Positions 37,334 through 47,200 of a stretch of 64,000 nt of DNA are shown here, one piece after another; the first letter of the stretch is position 1; every line of letters starts with the position of its first letter. The DNA is from Chitinophaga lutea. Its GTDB lineage: Bacteria > Bacteroidota > Bacteroidia > Chitinophagales > Chitinophagaceae. Both the position numbers and the translations under genes were made by a program. The stretch covers positions 744,001 to 808,000 of the forward strand of contig NZ_RPDH01000002.1 in assembly GCF_003813775.1 (NCBI RefSeq), in the 5' to 3' direction. Under the pieces are notes generated by a model. That model did no database searches. It was given only the letters and a program-made list of their open reading frames with translations, and had not been told where the DNA came from.

Positions 37334-37806
37334 ACAATAGCTACGGAAAATGCAATCGGTTGTAGAAAGATTTAATATTTGGGTGCAGCGCTCCCTTTCC
37401 ATCAAAACAAAACGTCAGCCGGCAATTTGCGCCCGGCTCCAGAGCCATTCTTTTGTTCGCGTTTCAGGCAACATACGGGAATGGGTCCCGTTATCCATGC
37501 AACAGCCCGCAAAATCGCGGGCCGTTGTATGAACGATCGTTTTACCGGTCATGATTGTTCCTCTACGATCAGGGTGTTCAGGAACGATTGGCTGCCATAT
37601 GTTCCTGAAGTTATCCTGTATACCGCCACCCTGATCCTGCGCGGAGCGTCCGGCCAACATTGTTCACGACGAGCTGGCTGGCGGTATTCATGTACGCATT
37701 GAGCGTGGGTGCAACTCCGGGAGAACGTGATACGACGAATTGCAGGGTATATTCGAGCAGGATTCAATCCGTGATTGAATGCTTCCATTAAAACGGTATG
37801 GGCATG
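37334..37806. other. Gene-poor gap between susC-2 and the dehydrogenase gene
   Basis: No intact gene is supported. The visible structure is a hairpin of CAACAGCCCGC (37499-37509) with GCGGGCCGTTG (37516-37526), one mispair, without a U-tract in either direction. It also holds the possible gene remnant at 37549-37771. Confidence 0.5.
37549..37771 (-). pseudogene. Possible 3' remnant of a decayed gene
   Basis: On the minus strand one frame reads LLEYTLQFVVSRSPG... SQLVVNNVGRTLRAGSG and then hits a stop, while the next frame continues from the same point with VAVYRITSGTYGSQSFLNTL and IVEEQS before a stop. Both stretches look protein-like and would join with a one-base shift near 37635. There is a stop immediately upstream and no start codon. 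I do not recognise the family; it could be chance. Confidence 0.25.
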
Positions 37807-37843
37807 AAAAAGCCGCTCCCGCGGATAGCAGGAGCGGCTTTTT
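37807..37843 (-). terminator. Intrinsic terminator after the cytochrome-tailed dehydrogenase gene
   Basis: AAAAAGCCGCTCC (37807-37819) and GGAGCGGCTTTTT (37831-37843) form a perfect 13-base stem. It lies 12 bases past the stop codon at 37856 on the minus strand. Confidence 0.88.
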
Positions 37844-37855
37844 GTCTGGATATCA

Positions 37856-39826
37856 TTATTTCAGTGAATTGATCCAGCCGGCAATCTTCAAAGCATCGCT
37901 TTTCGGAACCTGCGGCATGGGCGGCATTTCTGTCGCGTAGCCCGGCCAGTTTTCCGGATTGGGGTTGTAGATCAGTTTCACCATGATCTCGTTGGAATAG
38001 TTCTTTTTGGCAATATCCCTGAACGCAGGCCCAACCTGTTTTTTGTCTGCATTGTGGCAGGCATTGCAGGTGTATTTGGCGAGCAGCGGTTTTACTTCTT
38101 CATACGTCGCCACTTTGGGAGCGGCCGGCTTCGTAGCGGCAGCAGCGGTTTTGGCGGCATCCGTTTTCTTCACCGCAGCCGTTTTGGCGGCCGCTTTTTC
38201 TTCCGCGGCCTTCGCAGCGGCGGCGGCTTTGGCGGAGTTTTTAGTGCTCACCTCGCTCATGGCCAGTTTGGCGCCTTCAGGAATGTTGTTGAGCGTGTAA
38301 TAACCGGTAGGGTGCACCAGCGAATAAAAATGATCGCGGGAACGCACGCCTTCCAGGGTGATGTTGTGAATATAGTATTGACGGAGATTGTCGACGATCA
38401 GGCGCACTTTAAGGCCGTCGTCAGACACTTTCACGCCTTTCACTTCACAGGGGCCGTTGTTCACGGTTGGACTGCCGTACACCGGGTGGTATTTGTAGAT
38501 GAAACTCTCCACGGAATAAGACGCGATGTCTTCCGCGGATTTTTTATCTACCGGCAGGGTGAACTCGATTTCAAAACCGTCGGGCATGGCTTTCACGGTC
38601 TGCATTTCGAAGGGGATGCGGTTGTTCCAGACGAGGCGTTGCAGGCCTTCGTTGGCATCGCCGGCCGAGCCCCAGCCGCGGTTGGTTTCACCTACGAAGA
38701 GGGAACCGTCTTTCCCCCAGGCCAGGCGCAGTACGCCGCTCTGGAAGCCACCGCGGAAGTCGAACGCAACGCCCTGGTATTCGCCTTTCACTTTTTCCAT
38801 CACCACGCGCATGATTTTACTCTGGCCCTGGTCGCCGATCAGTACCTGGCCGGCAAACGGCCCGAAGGTACCTTCGGGGATGGGCACGATTTCCGAGTTG
38901 GAAATACCCAGCACCCCGTGCGGCAGCCAAACGGCGGGTGTACGCAGGGAAGGCAGCGTCTGTTTCATTTCAAACATGGTTTTGAACTGTTCGTTCACGA
39001 CGTTCTCCGGTTTGATGAAGCGGCCGTTGGCGTTTTTCACGCGGCGTTCGTCCATGCTGGCAACGAACTGCGCATTGGTGAGCTTCACCGGGGAATTCGG
39101 TTCCTGTGCCCAGCGCAGCCCTGCAGGATGGCCTACGAAGTCCCCTTTTTTCACCTGCCAGATACCGCCGGAGCCCATCCAGTCGCCCTGGTTCTCGGAA
39201 TAGAACAGTTCGCCGTTGATCATGCCCAAACCGCAGGGAGAGCGCATGCCGGTAGCCCAGGGCTCAAGCGTGGAGCCGTCTGCCGAGATGTGCATCATCC
39301 ATCCGCGCCAGGGCACGCGGCTTTCACCGCGCCACCATTCCTCATCACCGAAGGCTACGTTGCCTGACACGAAAAATGAACCGTCGGGCGCCAGTTTGGG
39401 GCCGAAGGAATATTCATGATAGTGCCCGCTGATCGGCCATGCGTATACCGTTTCGTATACGTCGGCCTTGCCGTCCATGTTGGTGTCGGTGAGTTTGGTC
39501 AGTTCCCCGCGCTGTGCGCAGTAGAGCGAACCGTCTTTATACGCGAGGCCGAGAATTTCATGCAGGCCGCTCGCGAATTTGCGGAAGAAAGGCCTTCTGC
39601 CGGAAGGGTTCTCCACGATAAACACATCGCCGCGGCGGGTAGCCACGCCGAGGTCACCATTGGGCAACACGGCCAGGCCACCTACCTCCAGCAGCGTACC
39701 TTCCGGCGCGCTCATTTTCATGATGCGGAAGTAGTCTTCTTCCTTGGGCGTTTCCTGCGCGGCGGCAGGCAGTTGCGCAACCAGCGGCAACAGGTAAAGC
39801 GCCGCCTTCTTTAATATATTTTTCAT
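37856..39826 (-). CDS. Secreted propeller (sugar dehydrogenase-like) protein with C-terminal cytochrome c domain
   Basis: The 656-residue product has signal peptide MKNILKKAALYLLPLVAQLPAAAQ. An ATG four codons upstream (39838) is an alternative start. Residues about 30-480 form a six-bladed sorbosone-dehydrogenase/NHL-like propeller (LAVLPNGDLGVATRRGDVFIVENP, TGMRSPCGLGMINGELFYSENQG, VLRLAWGKDGSLFVGETNRGWG). A 60-residue Ala/Lys linker follows, then a monohaem cytochrome c domain with TCNACHNADKK and a Met ligand in EMPPMP. Such proteins are thought to oxidise sugars and pass electrons to the respiratory chain. It starts 19 bases after the DUF1080 gene ends, in one operon. Confidence 0.87.
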   Translation of the reverse strand: MKNILKKAALYLLPLVAQLPAAAQETPKEEDYFRIMKMSAPEGTLLEVGGLAVLPNGDLGVATRRGDVFIVENPSGRRPFFRKFASGLHEILGLAYKDGSLYCAQRGELTKLTDTNMDGKADVYETVYAWPISGHYHEYSFGPKLAPDGSFFVSGNVAFGDEEWWRGESRVPWRGWMMHISADGSTLEPWATGMRSPCGLGMINGELFYSENQGDWMGSGGIWQVKKGDFVGHPAGLRWAQEPNSPVKLTNAQFVASMDERRVKNANGRFIKPENVVNEQFKTMFEMKQTLPSLRTPAVWLPHGVLGISNSEIVPIPEGTFGPFAGQVLIGDQGQSKIMRVVMEKVKGEYQGVAFDFRGGFQSGVLRLAWGKDGSLFVGETNRGWGSAGDANEGLQRLVWNNRIPFEMQTVKAMPDGFEIEFTLPVDKKSAEDIASYSVESFIYKYHPVYGSPTVNNGPCEVKGVKVSDDGLKVRLIVDNLRQYYIHNITLEGVRSRDHFYSLVHPTGYYTLNNIPEGAKLAMSEVSTKNSAKAAAAAKAAEEKAAAKTAAVKKTDAAKTAAAATKPAAPKVATYEEVKPLLAKYTCNACHNADKKQVGPAFRDIAKKNYSNEIMVKLIYNPNPENWPGYATEMPPMPQVPKSDALKIAGWINSLK

Positions 39827-39845
39827 CAGTATTGTCATTGGTCGT

Positions 39846-41687
39846 TTAGAAAAGGATGGAATAAGTCAGTTTGCCGCGCACGGGCACCACCAGCTCTTTA
39901 CCTTTGGCGCCGTTGCGCACCACCGGTTTGGCGCCGCCGGCATCCTGCAGCTGCAGGTACCAGGCCTTGCCGTCGATCACATAAAAATCCTTTTCGATCA
40001 TTTCGATCTGCTCCCCTTCCGCCAGTTTGGCGTAGAGGTCCACCGCCGGTGAAGCCACCGTGATCTCACGATAGATGCCGTGCCCGTTGTCGGTTACGCG
40101 GATCACATCGGTCACGGCGCTGCCGTAGATCTGGTAGCGGAAGGTGGGCCTGTCCTGCGCATCGAGCACATACCCTTTGGGGCGGTAACCGGTACCGGCC
40201 GAATCGGCCACCCAGGCCGCCGCTTCGCCACTGAGTTTGCCCAGCGTGAAGAACGGGGTGCCGAAACGCTGCAATGCGCCGAGGGGCCGGGCGGTGCCGT
40301 TGCCTCTTTCGTGCCACATAGGCGTCGTTTCCAGGAAGTTGCCGCGCCATACCTGCACCAGCATCCCTTTATCGAGATCGTACGTGTAATGCACCTTTTC
40401 GGGGCTGCCAACGGATACCGCATGGGTCACCTTCGGCTGGCCGGGCACATCCATGAAACTGCGCAGGATGGTATTGGCCGCGGCATCCACGAGGATGGGA
40501 TCCGTCTGGTCCGGCGTTACCGCATCGCCCAGGTAAAACTCGCGGATACCGGGGCCTGCAATGGCCAGCCCAAGCGCCGGAGAGCCCCAGTCGCCGGTTC
40601 TGGCATAGAGGATTTCCACCGGCAGGTCGCCCGCGGGCAGCTGGAGTTTGCCGCGCACGTTGTTGCCGCCGTTGCCGACAGACTGGTTGTTCACTTTCAG
40701 CCGGCCGCCGCCACCGGGCGTATTCAGCGCCAGGTTGTACTCACCGGCCTGCTGCACGCGCAGGGTGCCTTTGTACAGGATGGCATATTCTTTCGACAGC
40801 GGGCCTGCATTGGCCGTGAGCTGAGCAGCGTTGCCGCTGGCTTCCGCTTTTTCTTTTGAAAAATCAGTACCCGGTTTAAAGCCGTCTTTCAATTTGAATA
40901 CGTTGTATTGAAGACCAGTAAGTTGAGGACGTGGTTGTGAGAATTCGCGGATACTGATATTTTTAAAAGCTACGGCGCCATGGTCGCCCTGGATACGGAG
41001 GGGGCCCAGCGGTTTTTCAGCTGCGCCGCCACGGGTGGGGCCCATCAGCTCTACGTTTTCATGAATCATCACGCCATTCAGTTCGGCACGGATGATCCGG
41101 GCATTTTCGATTTTCTTGCCGGCGGCATCGAAACGGGGCGCCTGGAAAGAAACTTTCAGGTGCTGCCACAGGCCGGGCGCCTTGCTGGCGTTCTGCCGCG
41201 GAGCGTAGCCCTGGTAACCTTTCTGGCCTTCGGGCATGTCATCGTTCCAGCGTTCATAAATACCGCCGTTGTCGCCGGAGCGCGGGGCAGTCACCCCCCA
41301 GCTGTCGAGCAGCTGCAGCTCATAACTCCCCTGGAGGTAAATGCCGGAGTTGGAACCTTCGGCCATCATGTAGTCCAGCTCGAGGTCGATATCCCCGTGT
41401 TCCATCCCGGAAAAGAGATCGGCGCCGTGATGTTTTTTACCCGGCAGGTTCACCAGTACGCCGGTGCCTTTGGTGGTCCTGAGCGTGTTGGGTTTGCCCA
41501 GTACGGCGCTTACATCGCCGGCCACCTGCCAGGTGCTGCCCGCGTTCTTGAAAGCGGACAGGTCGTGCAGCGGCAGCGGCCCTTGCTGGGCAAACGCCGG
41601 GCGGCCGAGTACCAGGCCGGCACCGCACACACATAAAAAGCCGATCCACGACCGGCTCCGTAAAGAATTGTTCGATTGTAGTACCAT
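39846..41687 (-). CDS. DUF1080 (3-keto-disaccharide hydrolase) protein with PA14-like domain
   Basis: The 613-residue secreted protein has a signal peptide through about 34 (GLVLGRPAFAQ). The DUF1080 beta-sandwich (about 35-255) shows MEHGDIDLELDYMMAEGSNSGIYLQGSYELQLLDSWG, GLWQHLKVSFQAPRFD and KPLGPLRIQGDHGAVAFKNISIRE. A PA14-like module follows (YAILYKGTLRVQQAGEYNLALNTPGGGGRLKVN). The last 230 residues resemble parts of haem-less dehydrogenase-associated proteins. DUF1080 enzymes act on 3-keto glycosides made by sugar dehydrogenases, so it fits with the dehydrogenase directly downstream. A TATTTTAG box lies at 41695-41702. Confidence 0.85.
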   Translation of the reverse strand: MVLQSNNSLRSRSWIGFLCVCGAGLVLGRPAFAQQGPLPLHDLSAFKNAGSTWQVAGDVSAVLGKPNTLRTTKGTGVLVNLPGKKHHGADLFSGMEHGDIDLELDYMMAEGSNSGIYLQGSYELQLLDSWGVTAPRSGDNGGIYERWNDDMPEGQKGYQGYAPRQNASKAPGLWQHLKVSFQAPRFDAAGKKIENARIIRAELNGVMIHENVELMGPTRGGAAEKPLGPLRIQGDHGAVAFKNISIREFSQPRPQLTGLQYNVFKLKDGFKPGTDFSKEKAEASGNAAQLTANAGPLSKEYAILYKGTLRVQQAGEYNLALNTPGGGGRLKVNNQSVGNGGNNVRGKLQLPAGDLPVEILYARTGDWGSPALGLAIAGPGIREFYLGDAVTPDQTDPILVDAAANTILRSFMDVPGQPKVTHAVSVGSPEKVHYTYDLDKGMLVQVWRGNFLETTPMWHERGNGTARPLGALQRFGTPFFTLGKLSGEAAAWVADSAGTGYRPKGYVLDAQDRPTFRYQIYGSAVTDVIRVTDNGHGIYREITVASPAVDLYAKLAEGEQIEMIEKDFYVIDGKAWYLQLQDAGGAKPVVRNGAKGKELVVPVRGKLTYSILF

Positions 41688-41783
41688 AGTGTCGCTAAAA
41701 TAGAAAACTTTTGACGTGTTTTTGATTTTTTTGTTGAGCGGTAAATGGCCTGCTAAAAGGATTTAGACGCGGGTTTCAGCGAA

Positions 41784-41818
41784 GAACGGCATGCAGCCCG
41801 ATTTGCTGCATGCCGTTC
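41784..41818. other. Perfect 14-base hairpin upstream of the DUF1080 gene
   Basis: GAACGGCATGCAGC (41784-41797) pairs perfectly with GCTGCATGCCGTTC (41805-41818) around a 7-base loop. No U-tract follows in either direction, so it is not a standard terminator. It lies about 97 bases upstream of the DUF1080 start and could separate it from the susCD transcript or act in RNA stability. Confidence 0.55.
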
Positions 41819-42015
41819 AGGGTTTCCACGGCTTCCATTCTGTGATCAGATTTTTTACAATGGCTTCCGTTTTGTTTCATATTCCTTTAAAGGTAGGAAA
41901 TACGCTTTTCGGGTTTCTTTTGCCGCCAGGACAAACGCAGGTGATTGCGTCTGACGATCCAAGGAATAAAAAGTGCTGTTTGTTAACCAGTCTGGAAACA
42001 GTTCAAAGAAGGAAA

Positions 42016-42265
42016 GACTTTATACCCGCAACAGAACGAAAAAGCCCCCGTGAACACGCATCTGAACGTTGGGCCAAACCGTCAACCGGTAACAGGATTT
42101 TCCGGCATCTGGTGTGGAAAGGCCTTTAAGCCTGTAACAGGACAAAAAGCCCACCCTAAACACGCATCTGAACGTTGAGCCAAACCGTCAACCGATAACA
42201 CGATTTTCCGGCATCTGGAGCAGAAAAGGACTTTAAACCTATGGCAGGGCAAGGCCTCCCCCGAG
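42016..42265. repeat. Tandem repeat of 106-107 bases, about 2.3 copies
   Basis: Copy 1 is 42016-42121, copy 2 is 42122-42228 and a partial third copy starts at 42229. The shared core includes AACACGCATCTGAACGTTG, CCAAACCGTCAACCG and GATTTTCCGGCATCTGG. It lies in the 846-base gap 41688-42533 between susD-3 and the DUF1080 gene. No frame stays open through the copies, so it is non-coding. Confidence 0.8.
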
Positions 42266-42313
42266 GGAAAATCAGTCGTTTCTCTTATCCAGCCTATCTT
42301 TCAGCATAGATAA

Positions 42314-42380
42314 AGTACCTATGAAGTACCTGTTAAGTACGTATGAAGTACCCATAAGGTACCTGACAAGGGAGGTACTT
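42314..42380. repeat. Array of 11-base direct repeats, (A)AGTACCTATGA type
   Basis: AGTACC or a one-base variant begins at 42314, 42325, 42336, 42347 and 42358 with exact 11-base spacing, and a sixth GGTACT lies at 42374. The units read AGTACCTATGA, AGTACCTGTTA, AGTACGTATGA, AGTACCCATAA and GGTACCTGACA. It lies between the 106-base repeats and the end of susD-3. The size and degeneracy are unlike CRISPR. Confidence 0.8.
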
Positions 42381-42533
42381 TATGGGTAGCTTATCCATGG
42401 TTCAGGTAAGCCCTTGGCCTGCTGTTCCCGGCATTACCTGCAAAATCCAGTTTACAGGCCCTCCGGGAGGCCGGCGCTACCCTTGCCGGGGGATTTACCC
42501 GCCAGGGCCGCCAAAAGGCTTAAAAACGCCTCT

Positions 42534-44234
42534 CTACCACCCTTCGTTTTGTTTCAGGTTGGGATTCCGCAGCGTTTCGTCGGTTGTGATAGGGATCACG
42601 TACATGGCATTTCTCCACAGGCGGTCTTCCACCTTGAAGCGTTCGTACCGGAAACCATCAGGCGCGGCTGCGTCGATGATGGGCCGCATGCCCCAGAGCT
42701 CTTTCTGCGTTTCTTCCGCGATTTTCCAGCGGCGTACGTCCCAGAAGCGGTGGTTCTCGAAACAAAGTTCTATCCGCCGCTCGTTCTGGATGCGCGTGCG
42801 CATATCGGCCTGGGAAAGCCCTCCGGGCAGCGGCTGCTGGCCTGCGCGGGTGCGAATCAGGTTCACATATTTGAGCACATCGGCGTTGGCTGGCTCGCAC
42901 TCGTTAAGCGCTTCCGCATAGCTCAGGTACATTTCCGCCAGCCGGTAATTGATGCCGTGAATGAAGCGGCTGCCGCTCTGGCCGGGCGTAATGGCCTCAT
43001 CGGCCAGCTTGCGGGTAAAATAGCCGGTGCGTGTATAATCGGTTTCCGTGCTCTGGCGGTCGCGGCCGGTGGCGTAGGTTTCCACTTTCCGGCCTTTCCA
43101 GTTGGCGCCGTTATAGAGAATGTCCGAATAAAAACGCGGGTCGCGGTTCAGGTAAGGACGCTTTTCGTCGTAGCCGGAAAGCGGGTCTTTAATGGGCAGG
43201 CCGTTGTTCATTTCATAATCGTCCACCAGGTTCTGCGCAGGCGCACAACCGCTCCAGCCGCCGTACCCTTTGGGAAAAATGTACCGGTCGTAATCCTGGT
43301 TGGCTTCGCGCATCCGCACAAAGATCACCTCCTTGCTTTGCAGGGTCCTGTTCTTGAACATTTCGCCCCGGGCCGCCAGCGTAGGCTCCAGTGCGTACAC
43401 GGGGTTGCCGCCGTCTTTAAGATCGATCACGGCCTTGGCCGCATCGGCCGCCTTTTTCCATTTGGCGGGGTCGGAAGGTTTGCTGCCCGCCGTGATATCG
43501 GCCAGGAATCCCGTTTTCCCGGCATTGGCCCACAACGGGCTGGCGGAAAACAGCAGCACGCGCGCTTTGAGCGCCAGGCAGGCGCCTTTCGTCACACGGC
43601 CCACATGGGTATTGGGATCGTAGGCATATTGCACGCGCTTGAAAGCCTCGTCGCAATCGGCCACCACCTGCGCCACACATTCGTCGTAGGTATTGCGGGG
43701 TTTGTTGAGCGCGGCCTCATCGGTCTGATCGATGGATTTGGTGACGATGATCACACCGCCGAACTGCCGCATCTGCTCCCATAAAAAGTACGCGCGCAGG
43801 AAGTACACCTCCCCCAGCCTGTTTTCCAGCGTGCCGGGATTGTTCGGGTCGTCGGGCGTTTTGAACTTCGCCACGTTTTCAAGGATGGTGTTGGCCTGGC
43901 GTATCGCCACGTAATTGTCGCGCCACGTATTGCCGATGGGGTTCGAGTTGCCCGACCAGGATCCGTTGTTGAAGCGCATGGACGCCATCCAGTTGGAAGC
44001 GTCCTTCGCCTCATCGGTGGCAGATCCCATGTTGTACCCGCTGAGATAGGTGTAAGTGCCGCGCATCCTGCTGTACAGGTTGTTCACCACCTGGTCCGTC
44101 ATGGCGAAACTGGTGAAGATATCCACGTCCTGCTGCTGCGTGGTGGCCGCCCTGTCGAGAAAGCCCTTTTTGCAATGCGGCAGCAGGGCGATGCAGAGCG
44201 ACAGGAGTATGATGGTTTGAATATTCCGTTTCAT
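42534..44234 (-). CDS. SusD/RagB family nutrient-binding lipoprotein (pair 3)
   Basis: The 566-residue lipoprotein has signal MKRNIQTIILLSLCIALLPHC with Cys at 21, then KKGFLDRAATTQQQDVDIF. The SusD core includes EVYFLRAYFLWEQMRQFGGVIIVTKSID and GACLALKARVLLFSASPLW. The C-terminal half has INYRLAEMYLSYAEALNECEP, VNLIRTRAGQQPLPG and ERRIELCFENHRFWDVRRWK. It starts 24 bases after susC-3 stops and forms the substrate lid of that transporter. Confidence 0.95.
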   Translation of the reverse strand: MKRNIQTIILLSLCIALLPHCKKGFLDRAATTQQQDVDIFTSFAMTDQVVNNLYSRMRGTYTYLSGYNMGSATDEAKDASNWMASMRFNNGSWSGNSNPIGNTWRDNYVAIRQANTILENVAKFKTPDDPNNPGTLENRLGEVYFLRAYFLWEQMRQFGGVIIVTKSIDQTDEAALNKPRNTYDECVAQVVADCDEAFKRVQYAYDPNTHVGRVTKGACLALKARVLLFSASPLWANAGKTGFLADITAGSKPSDPAKWKKAADAAKAVIDLKDGGNPVYALEPTLAARGEMFKNRTLQSKEVIFVRMREANQDYDRYIFPKGYGGWSGCAPAQNLVDDYEMNNGLPIKDPLSGYDEKRPYLNRDPRFYSDILYNGANWKGRKVETYATGRDRQSTETDYTRTGYFTRKLADEAITPGQSGSRFIHGINYRLAEMYLSYAEALNECEPANADVLKYVNLIRTRAGQQPLPGGLSQADMRTRIQNERRIELCFENHRFWDVRRWKIAEETQKELWGMRPIIDAAAPDGFRYERFKVEDRLWRNAMYVIPITTDETLRNPNLKQNEGW

Positions 44235-44258
44235 CTGATTCAGCTTAATTGTTAGTGG

Positions 44259-47200
44259 TTAAAATTTCACGTCTATCCCGAAGTTCCAGATACGCTGAAT
44301 GGGATACATGGCGCCGTTGCCGTCCCCGATTTCCGGGTCAACCTGGTAGTCGCCCAGTTTGTCCCAGGTATAAAGGTTCATGCCGTTGAAATACACGCGG
44401 AAATAAGACAGCGCCAGCGGGGCGATCCAGCGTTTGGGAAGCGTATACCCCACTTCTGCGTTTTTCAGGCGCAGGTAGTCGGCGCTGCGGATCCAGAAAG
44501 TGGACGCGCGGTGGTTGTTGTTATGGGTATTGCTGTGCAGCCTCGGGTACGTGGCGGTGGCAGCCGTTTCGGGCGTCCAGCGGCCGAGGTGGAAAGGTTT
44601 CACTTTACCGCTCTGGAAAAATTCGTACACGGCCTCGTTGTTCAGCATCACATCCGCATGCGCGGCGCCCTGGAAGAGCACGCTGAAATCGATGTTGCGG
44701 AAACCCATCGACAGCGTGGCGCCATACATGATTTCCGGCGTGCGGGAATACCCGATGCGGGTTTCGTCGAAGGCTTCCTGTATGTAGTCGTACTCCTTGC
44801 CGGTGAGTTTTTTGTATTTGATATCGCCGGGGCCGTACGCGGAAAAGTTCTGGAATGGGCTGCTGGCCACGTCGTTCGCATCTTTGAAGAAACCTTCCGC
44901 GATCAGGCCGAACTTGGTGTCGATGGGATGACCGGTGCGGCGCATCCAGGGATAACGGCGGGCCACTTCGTCGCGGTAAATGATTTTGTTGCGGGCAAAG
45001 GTAAAGTTAGGTTTGAACTGGTAGCGGAATTCGCCGATGGTGTTGCGGTGCGAAATCTCGAATTCGATGCCTTTGTTGTCAACGGCGCCGATGTTCTGCG
45101 CCTTGATGTTCTGCCCGAACACGTCTGAAAGGGTGCTGCGCGAAATGAGGATCTGCCGCCTTTGCTGTGAGAACACATCGAGGGTCAGGTCAAATAACCC
45201 GTTCCACAATTGCAGGTCGATGCCGAGGTCGATCTGTTTGCCGCGCTCCCAGGTAACACCGGGGTTGCCGATGGCGCCCTGTCCCCAGCCGTTGGCCTGG
45301 TTGGCGGCGGTACCGAAGTAATAAGGGTCCGCGCCGCCCCAGGAAGTGAACCAGAGAAAGCGGTCGGAGCCGCCCCGGTCGTTCCCCACCTCTCCATAGG
45401 AAGCACGCAGTTTGAGGAAACGGATGAAAGACACGTTGTCTTTGATAAAGGGCTCTTCAGACAGTACCCATCCACCAGATACGGAGGGAAAAAAACCGAA
45501 GCGGCTTTCTTTGGGGAAGTTTTCGGACCCCTGGTAAGAAGCGCTCAGTTCCAGCAGATACTTCTGGTTATAGTTATACGTGCTGCGGAATAACAGCGAC
45601 TGGTAAGCATTGGGAATGGAAGAACCGCTTTCGAGCAAACGCCTGTTCCACAGCAGAATGGCGGTGGCGGCGTGTTTCTTGAAGGTGCGGTTCCAGTTGG
45701 CGGTTGCTTCCACGTAGGTCTGCCGCGTTGCGCCGCCGCCGCTGAAGCCGCCGTTGGGATCTATGCGGGTATCGTTGCCGAATTGTTTGTAGCCGGTGAT
45801 TTGGCCCTGCGCATTCCGCAGCGGCTCGAATACCGCGTAGTTGCGGCCATAACTGGCGTTGGGCGTATTGGTGTTGTCATAGGAAAATGAAAGTTTGGCG
45901 CTCAGGTTCTTGGTGAGGAAATCAAGTTTGCGCGTGAGTGAAAAGGTACCCTGCGTGGTATTGTTGTACCAGCGGCGGTAGCCTTTCTGCGACAGTTCCC
46001 CGTAGATATTGCTCTGGAAGGTGCCGTTGCCCCACATGCTGCCGTCTTCGTTAAAAATCGGGTAGATGGGCGCCATGCGGTTGGCGAGGTTCATGATGGT
46101 GCTGGCGGAGTTGTTGCCATCGCGCCGGTCGGTAAGGATACCGGCCAGGTCGAGGCGGGCCGTTAACGTGGGCGTTATGTCCACATCTACGTTTGCGCGC
46201 AGGTTGTACCGCTTCATGATGTTGTTGCCGTTGTAGCCTTCCTTGTTGGTTTTGGTGTGGCGGTAGTTGCCTTCGGCGATGTTGTACCCCGCGGAAATGA
46301 AATAGCGCGCCACGTTGCCGCCGCCGCTCACATTGAGATTGGCCTGGCCAACGTGGGAGGTTTTCATGATGAACTTGTAATAGTCGGTGTTGGGGCCGAT
46401 GCCGTTTTTGTAATTATCGAGCTGCTGCTGGGTAAAAGCAGGCTGTGCGCCGTCGTTCACCAGCGCCTCGTTCAGCAGGCGGGCATAGTCGTAGGAACCG
46501 AGGTATTTGGGGAGCCTGGTGGCTTCCTGCATCCCAGTGGAGGCGCGGAAGTTAACGGACGGAGCGCCCGATTTACCGCGGCGGGTGGTGATGAGCACCG
46601 CGCCGTTGGCGCCGCGCATACCGAGCACGGCGGTGGCCGCGGCATCTTTCAGGATGGTGAGGCTTTCAATATCGTTGGGATCCACGTAATCGATACTACG
46701 CTCCACACCATCCACCATAAAAATCGGCGTGGCGCCGTTGAGCGTGCCGATGCCGCGGATATACAGCGTGCTGGCGTCCACGCCGGGCTCGCCGCTTCTT
46801 TGCGTGGTGATCAGGCCCGGCAGACGGCCGGCCAGCGCATTGGTAAGGTTCGACACCGGGCTCTGCTGCAGTTCTTTTGTAGACAGCGAAGCCACCGCAC
46901 CGGTCACCGTTTGTTTTTTCTGTTCGCCGTACGCCACCACCACTACCTCATCCAGCCCGGTGTTGGAAGGATCGAGCGCCACATGCAGCTGGTTGGAGGA
47001 AGTAAGCTCCACTTCCTTCTGCGCGTACCCGATATAACTGAACAGCAAAGCGGTGGAACCGGCCGGCACCTGCAGGCTGTAAGTACCGTCGGCCTGGCTT
47101 TGCGTGCCTTTATTGGTGCCTTTGATCATCACGGTCACACCCGGCAGCGACACGTTGGTGCGCGCTTCCGTAACCGACCCGATGATGGTTCGCTGCTTCG

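Noticed and set aside
41791..42129. 112-codon plus-strand frame before the tandem repeats
   Set aside because: It covers half of a hairpin and breaks within the repeat unit; no motif.
42314..42380. Possible CRISPR array
   Set aside because: The 11-base units with no fixed repeat longer than about 6 bases and no unique spacers are incompatible with CRISPR, and no cas genes are near.
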